6,879 nucleotides of DNA from NCBI GenBank assembly GCA_946619065.1, contig CAMOLY010000063.1:1-6879 (forward strand), in the 5' to 3' direction. The notes beneath the pieces were generated by a model. It ran no database searches. It was not told the DNA's origin and saw nothing but the letters and a program-made list of their open reading frames with translations. Source of the stretch: an uncultured Clostridia bacterium (GTDB lineage Bacteria; Bacillota; Clostridia; Oscillospirales; Oscillospiraceae). A program made the position numbers and the translations under genes. This document shows, one piece after another, positions 3,770 through 6,879 of this stretch; position 1 is the first letter of the stretch; every line of letters begins with the position of its first letter.

Positions 3770-6400
3770 ATGAGTTCCAAAAAAACAAGTAAAAAGAAAG
3801 GCGCCTCCGCCGGGAAGCAAACCCGGAAGCCTGCCGGCAAGCAGACCGCGCTGCGCGAGGAGAGCGTCCTGTCGCATTTCCGGCGGGAGATCTGGGGCGG
3901 CGTTTGCGGCCTTCTGGCGCTGATCATTCTCCTGTGCAGCTTTGCCCGCAGCAGCGCGTTGGGGCAGTTCTTCATGGGCCTGGCCGGCAAGGTGGGCCTC
4001 TATGTCCTGCCGATCGGGCTGGTGCTCTGCGCGATTGCCCTGCTTTTCCACGGCGGAAAGCCCGTTCTGATGCGGGTGCTCTGCTCGCTGGGCTTTGCCC
4101 TGATGGTCTCTGCCATTGCCCATCTGGCCTCCGAAACGGAGTACCGCTGGAGCGGGGCGTTGATCGCCCAGCTCTACCGGGGCGGCAAGGCGGGGACCTC
4201 CGGCGGCGTGCTGGGCGGCCTGCTGGCGATGCTGCTCAGTCTGCCCGGCGGAAAGCCGGTCGGCTGGGCGCTGTGCATCCTCCTGCTCCTGCTTGCGCTC
4301 CCGGCCTCGCTGAACCTGACGCTGACCGGCCTTTTGCGGGCAATCAACCAGCACAGGGAGGAGCTGCAGAAGCAGAACCGGGTGAAGGAGCGCAGGGAGC
4401 CCGCCGAGGCGATTGTCGAGCATGTGGTCCAGCGCAGACAGGTGCGCGAGGAGCGCCGCCAGAAAAACCGCTTTGACTACGATCTCCCGGTGGATGAGCC
4501 GGTTCTTGCCGATCAGCCGGAAAAGCCGGCCGAAAAACCGGACAGAAAAAAGAAAAAGCAGATGCCGCCGGCGGTGCCGGAGGATGACGATTTCCTGGAG
4601 GTTCCGACCAGACCGGACATTGATCTGCCGGTGGACGACCCGATCTTCCCCAACCAGACCAAACCGACCGGGACGCAGACGCCGGATCCCAAGCCGAAGC
4701 AGCCGGAGCCCTTCCCGGAGGAGCCGAAGCTGATGCCGGATCCTGCTAATGCAGAGCCCGGGGAGACGATCCCGATGACCGAGGTCAAGGCCCCGCCCTC
4801 CGACAAGGTCAAGCCCTCGGAGGCACGGCAGGCGGCCGCGGAGATCGGCGCGCAGATTGAAAACACGGCGGTCCCGGAGCCCCCGCTCTACGTCTTCCCG
4901 CCGACGGATCTGCTCAACCGGGTCTCCAACGACAGCATCGACGCCAGCGTCGAGATGCGGGAAAACACCCGCCGTCTGCAGGAAAAGCTCTCCTGCTTCA
5001 ACATCGACGCGCAGATTGTCAACGTGACCAGAGGCCCCAACGTGACCATGTACGAGCTGCAGCTCGCCCAGGGCGTGCGTCTGAGCAAGCTGACCGGCCT
5101 TTCCGACGACATTGCGCTGGAGCTCGGCGCATCCGGCGTCCGGATCTCCGCGATCCCGGACAAGAATTCGATGGTCGGCATTGAGGTCCCCAACAAACAG
5201 GTCAGCACGGTGGGCCTGCGGGAGATCCTGGAGTCCCGCGAGTTCCGCACCGCCCGCTCGAAGGTCTCCTTTGCGGTGGGCAAGGACATCAACGGCAACT
5301 GCGTGGTTGGCGACATTGCCAAGATGCCCCACGTGCTGATTGCCGGCACCACGGGCTCCGGCAAATCCGTCTGTACCAACAGCATCCTGATCTCCATCCT
5401 CTACAAGGCCACGCCGGAGGAGGTCAAGCTGATTGTCGTCGACCCGAAGATGGTCGAATTCGGCATCTATAACGGCGTTCCCCACCTGCTGATCCCGGTT
5501 GTGACCGACGCGAAAAAGGCGGCCGGCGCCCTGCAGTGGGCGGTCACCGAGATGATGCGCCGCTACCGGACCCTGTCCGAGGCCGGCGTGCGCGAAATCG
5601 AATCCTACAACAAGCTGGCGGCGACGGATGAATCGCTGGAGCATATGCCCAAGATCGTCGTCGTGATCGACGAGCTGGCCGACCTGATGATGGTCGCCGG
5701 CAAGGAAGTGGAAGAGGCAATCTGCCGGATTGCGCAGATGGGCCGCGCAGCCGGCGTCCATCTGGTGATTGCCACCCAGCGTCCCTCCGCCGACGTGATC
5801 ACCGGCCTGATGAAGGCCAACATCCCGTCCCGCATCGCGCTGGTTGTCTCCTCCGCGATGGAATCCCGCATCATTCTTGACGCCACCGGCGCCGAGAAGC
5901 TGATCGGCAAGGGCGATATGCTCTATGCCCCGCTGGGCAAGGGCAAGAAGCGCGTCCAGGGCTGCTTCGTCGACGAGACGGAGGTTCAGCGCGTCATTGA
6001 CTTTGTCAAAGCCAACGGCAGCGCGGACTACAACGCCGAGGTCCAGCAGGAGATCGAGCTCCGTGCGGCGCAGTCCGGAAAGAGCGGCGGCGCGGCTGCT
6101 TCGACCGCGTCGGCCGAACCGGAGGACGAGGGCGGCGACGAGCTGCTGCCCGCCGCGGTGGAGGTCATTCTGGAAACCGGCATGGCCTCCGTGTCCATGC
6201 TGCAGCGGCGTCTGAAGCTGGGCTACGCCCGGGCCGCCCGCATCGTCGACGAGATGGAGGAGCGGGGAATTGTCGGCCCCTTCGAGGGCTCCAAGCCCCG
6301 CCAGCTGCTGATCACCAAGGAGCAGTGGGCAGTCATGCAGGGCAGGCAGCCGGATCACGCCCTGTCGCCTGAACCGGAACCGACGAACCCGGAGGCGTGA
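3770..6400 (+). CDS. ftsK: FtsK/SpoIIIE-type septal DNA translocase
   Basis: A membrane-anchored ATPase that pumps chromosomal DNA through the division (or sporulation) septum. The 876 residues divide into a Lys-rich N-terminus (1-40); a membrane domain of about four helices (roughly 42-58, 75-93, 100-119, and a hydrophobic stretch to 190); a Pro- and acid-rich linker (about 195-365); an alpha domain from about 373 (LYVFPPTDLL); the RecA-like beta motor with Walker A GTTGSGKS (526-533), Walker B VVVIDELADL (D634, E635) and ATQRP (668-672); and a C-terminal gamma winged helix (about 790-850) that reads polar DNA motifs. About 25 residues trail after gamma. It is longer than Bacillus SpoIIIE (787), mostly in the linker. 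The ATG at 3770 has AGGAG 12 nt upstream, a rather long spacing, but no better start is in frame. Vegetative FtsK or sporulation SpoIIIE cannot be told apart here. Confidence 0.97.
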   Translation: MSSKKTSKKKGASAGKQTRKPAGKQTALREESVLSHFRREIWGGVCGLLALIILLCSFARSSALGQFFMGLAGKVGLYVLPIGLVLCAIALLFHGGKPVLMRVLCSLGFALMVSAIAHLASETEYRWSGALIAQLYRGGKAGTSGGVLGGLLAMLLSLPGGKPVGWALCILLLLLALPASLNLTLTGLLRAINQHREELQKQNRVKERREPAEAIVEHVVQRRQVREERRQKNRFDYDLPVDEPVLADQPEKPAEKPDRKKKKQMPPAVPEDDDFLEVPTRPDIDLPVDDPIFPNQTKPTGTQTPDPKPKQPEPFPEEPKLMPDPANAEPGETIPMTEVKAPPSDKVKPSEARQAAAEIGAQIENTAVPEPPLYVFPPTDLLNRVSNDSIDASVEMRENTRRLQEKLSCFNIDAQIVNVTRGPNVTMYELQLAQGVRLSKLTGLSDDIALELGASGVRISAIPDKNSMVGIEVPNKQVSTVGLREILESREFRTARSKVSFAVGKDINGNCVVGDIAKMPHVLIAGTTGSGKSVCTNSILISILYKATPEEVKLIVVDPKMVEFGIYNGVPHLLIPVVTDAKKAAGALQWAVTEMMRRYRTLSEAGVREIESYNKLAATDESLEHMPKIVVVIDELADLMMVAGKEVEEAICRIAQMGRAAGVHLVIATQRPSADVITGLMKANIPSRIALVVSSAMESRIILDATGAEKLIGKGDMLYAPLGKGKKRVQGCFVDETEVQRVIDFVKANGSADYNAEVQQEIELRAAQSGKSGGAAASTASAEPEDEGGDELLPAAVEVILETGMASVSMLQRRLKLGYARAARIVDEMEERGIVGPFEGSKPRQLLITKEQWAVMQGRQPDHALSPEPEPTNPEA

Positions 6401-6421
6401 CGCTTGGCGCAAACAGTACGA

Positions 6422-6454
6422 GGGCGGCTCGGATTTCATCCGAGCCGCCCTTTT
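6422..6454 (+). terminator. Rho-independent terminator after ftsK
   Basis: A perfect 12-bp stem GGGCGGCTCGGA / TCCGAGCCGCCC (6422-6433 with 6439-6450) closes a TTTCA loop and is followed by TTTT (6451-6454). It begins 21 nt after the ftsK stop. The minus-strand gene at 6459 ends just beside it, so the stem may also protect that transcript's 3' end, but on the minus strand no T-run follows. Confidence 0.9.
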
Positions 6455-6458
6455 GCCA

Positions 6459-6719
6459 TTACAGATCGTCCGCGTCCTGCACCGGCATGTCTGTGTGGAT
6501 CACAGGCCGCCCGGTCCAGCTCCCCAGAGGATCGGCCAGCACGTTCGAGGCGTCGGTGCCGAAGCGCTCACCGGGAACCCGGTAGTCCGGCGGCGTGGTC
6601 CAGAACGGACCGGAGTGCGGAAGCGCCCCGGCGGTCGGGGTGACGAAATTCGGGTTTCTCAGCGGTTCCCCGATGGGGGGAATCTCAACCTGGGAGTTTT
6701 TCTTTTTGTGATTCATCAT
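6459..6719 (-). CDS. Small proline-rich hypothetical protein ending PVQDADDL
   Basis: An 86-residue protein of unknown function, convergent with ftsK. It has a lysine-rich start (HKKK, 4-7) and 13 prolines spread through the chain. Its C-terminal third contains DPLGSWTG (63-70) and the acidic end PVQDADDL (79-86). No signal peptide, membrane helix, cysteine or recognised domain is visible, and the composition suggests an extended or disordered chain. Translation is supported by GGAGGG (6733-6728) 8 nt before the ATG at 6719; the codon after it is a second ATG. Codon use is G+C-rich at third positions like the neighbours. From memory, short clostridial proteins with a GSYTG-like motif and this acidic tail occur, often next to housekeeping genes, but I could not check that. 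A TTGACA at 6780-6775 upstream has no convincing -10 partner. Confidence 0.75.
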   Translation of the reverse strand: MMNHKKKNSQVEIPPIGEPLRNPNFVTPTAGALPHSGPFWTTPPDYRVPGERFGTDASNVLADPLGSWTGRPVIHTDMPVQDADDL

Positions 6720-6783
6720 TGCTGCATCCCTCCGGCCATATTTTGCCCGAAAAACGCCGAATGATGCGCAAATGTGTCAAAAA

Positions 6784-6829
6784 TGAGAAAAAGGTCCGGC
6801 ACACGGGATGATCCGTGCGCCGGGCCTTT
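6784..6829 (-). terminator. Rho-independent terminator of the right-edge gene
   Basis: A 14-bp stem pairs 6793-6806 with 6813-6826 around a 6-nt loop, with one G-U pair and one mismatch, and is extended by three A-T pairs (6790-6792 with 6827-6829). On the minus strand it is followed by TTTTTCTCATTTTT. It starts about 10 nt past the stop codon at 6840-6842, so it most likely ends the gene that enters from the right. On the plus strand only TTTC follows, so it is weaker in that direction. Confidence 0.82.
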
Positions 6830-6839
6830 CGAACTTCTA

Positions 6840-6879
6840 TTACAGATGTACGCGGGTTCCGCTCTCGCCGCGGACGGCG
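6840..6879 (-). CDS. C-terminal end of an unidentified protein (partial)
   Basis: Reading left from the edge on the minus strand, twelve codons encode AVRGESGTRVHL and stop at TAA (6842-6840). Ten of the twelve third positions are G or C, matching the other genes here, and a terminator follows after about 10 nt. The fragment is too short to name a family, and its start lies outside the window. It may be in the same orientation and transcription group as the small gene at 6459-6719, but the terminator between them argues for separate transcripts. Confidence 0.5.
   Translation of the reverse strand, partial: AVRGESGTRVHL

Noticed and set aside
3741..3773. Ten-codon mini-frame after uppP whose TGA overlaps the ftsK ATG
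   Set aside because: The ATGA overlap could couple translation, but the mini-frame has no ribosome binding site of its own and contains the ftsK AGGAG, so chance is the simpler explanation.
3680..6439. A 919-codon open frame on the minus strand covering all of ftsK
   Set aside because: It mirrors a G+C-rich plus-strand gene whose codon bias removes stops from the opposite frame. Its translation is low-complexity (His, Gln, Arg, Leu, Gly) with no family motif, while the plus strand encodes a complete FtsK.
6775..6780. TTGACA on the minus strand as the -35 of the small gene at 6459-6719
   Set aside because: No acceptable -10 hexamer occurs 15-19 nt downstream; a sigma-54 reading (TGACAC...TTGC) has the wrong spacing.

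Overview
The window looks like chromosomal housekeeping DNA from a GC-rich member of the Clostridia (Bacillota). The reasons are strong GGAGG-type ribosome binding sites, sigma-A promoters with 17-bp spacers, a rplM-rpsI operon behind a short leader, and a TepA-type ClpP homologue near a FtsK/SpoIIIE translocase, an association also known in Bacillus. No phage, transposase, CRISPR array or rRNA/tRNA gene is visible. The species cannot be named from the sequence alone.

Layout. Positions 1-178 are intergenic: a cluster of GTTGTCCCC repeats, then the terminator of the minus-strand operon. rplM (L13) and rpsI (S9) occupy 179-1029 on the minus strand, preceded by a near-consensus extended -10 promoter with an A/T-rich upstream element. 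From 1253 onward five features run on the plus strand: a TtcA-type tRNA thiolase, a TepA/ClpP-like protease, an internal promoter, a divergent UppP-like membrane phosphatase, and an 876-residue FtsK/SpoIIIE DNA translocase ending at a 12-bp-stem terminator. After that, on the minus strand, come a small proline-rich protein of 86 residues ending in PVQDADDL, a terminator, and the last 12 codons of a gene that runs off the right edge.

How they fit together. rplM-rpsI supplies two ribosomal proteins. TtcA modifies tRNA. UppP and FtsK act at the envelope and septum (lipid carrier recycling, chromosome translocation), and TepA is a cytosolic ClpP-like protein. uppP and ftsK are separated by 32 nt and are probably cotranscribed from the promoter just before uppP.

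No wholly new system is evident. The most unusual items are a symmetric pair of face-to-face near-consensus promoters between rplM and ttcA, a UppP homologue with several signature residues replaced, the small PVQDADDL protein, and the GTTGTCCCC repeat cluster.
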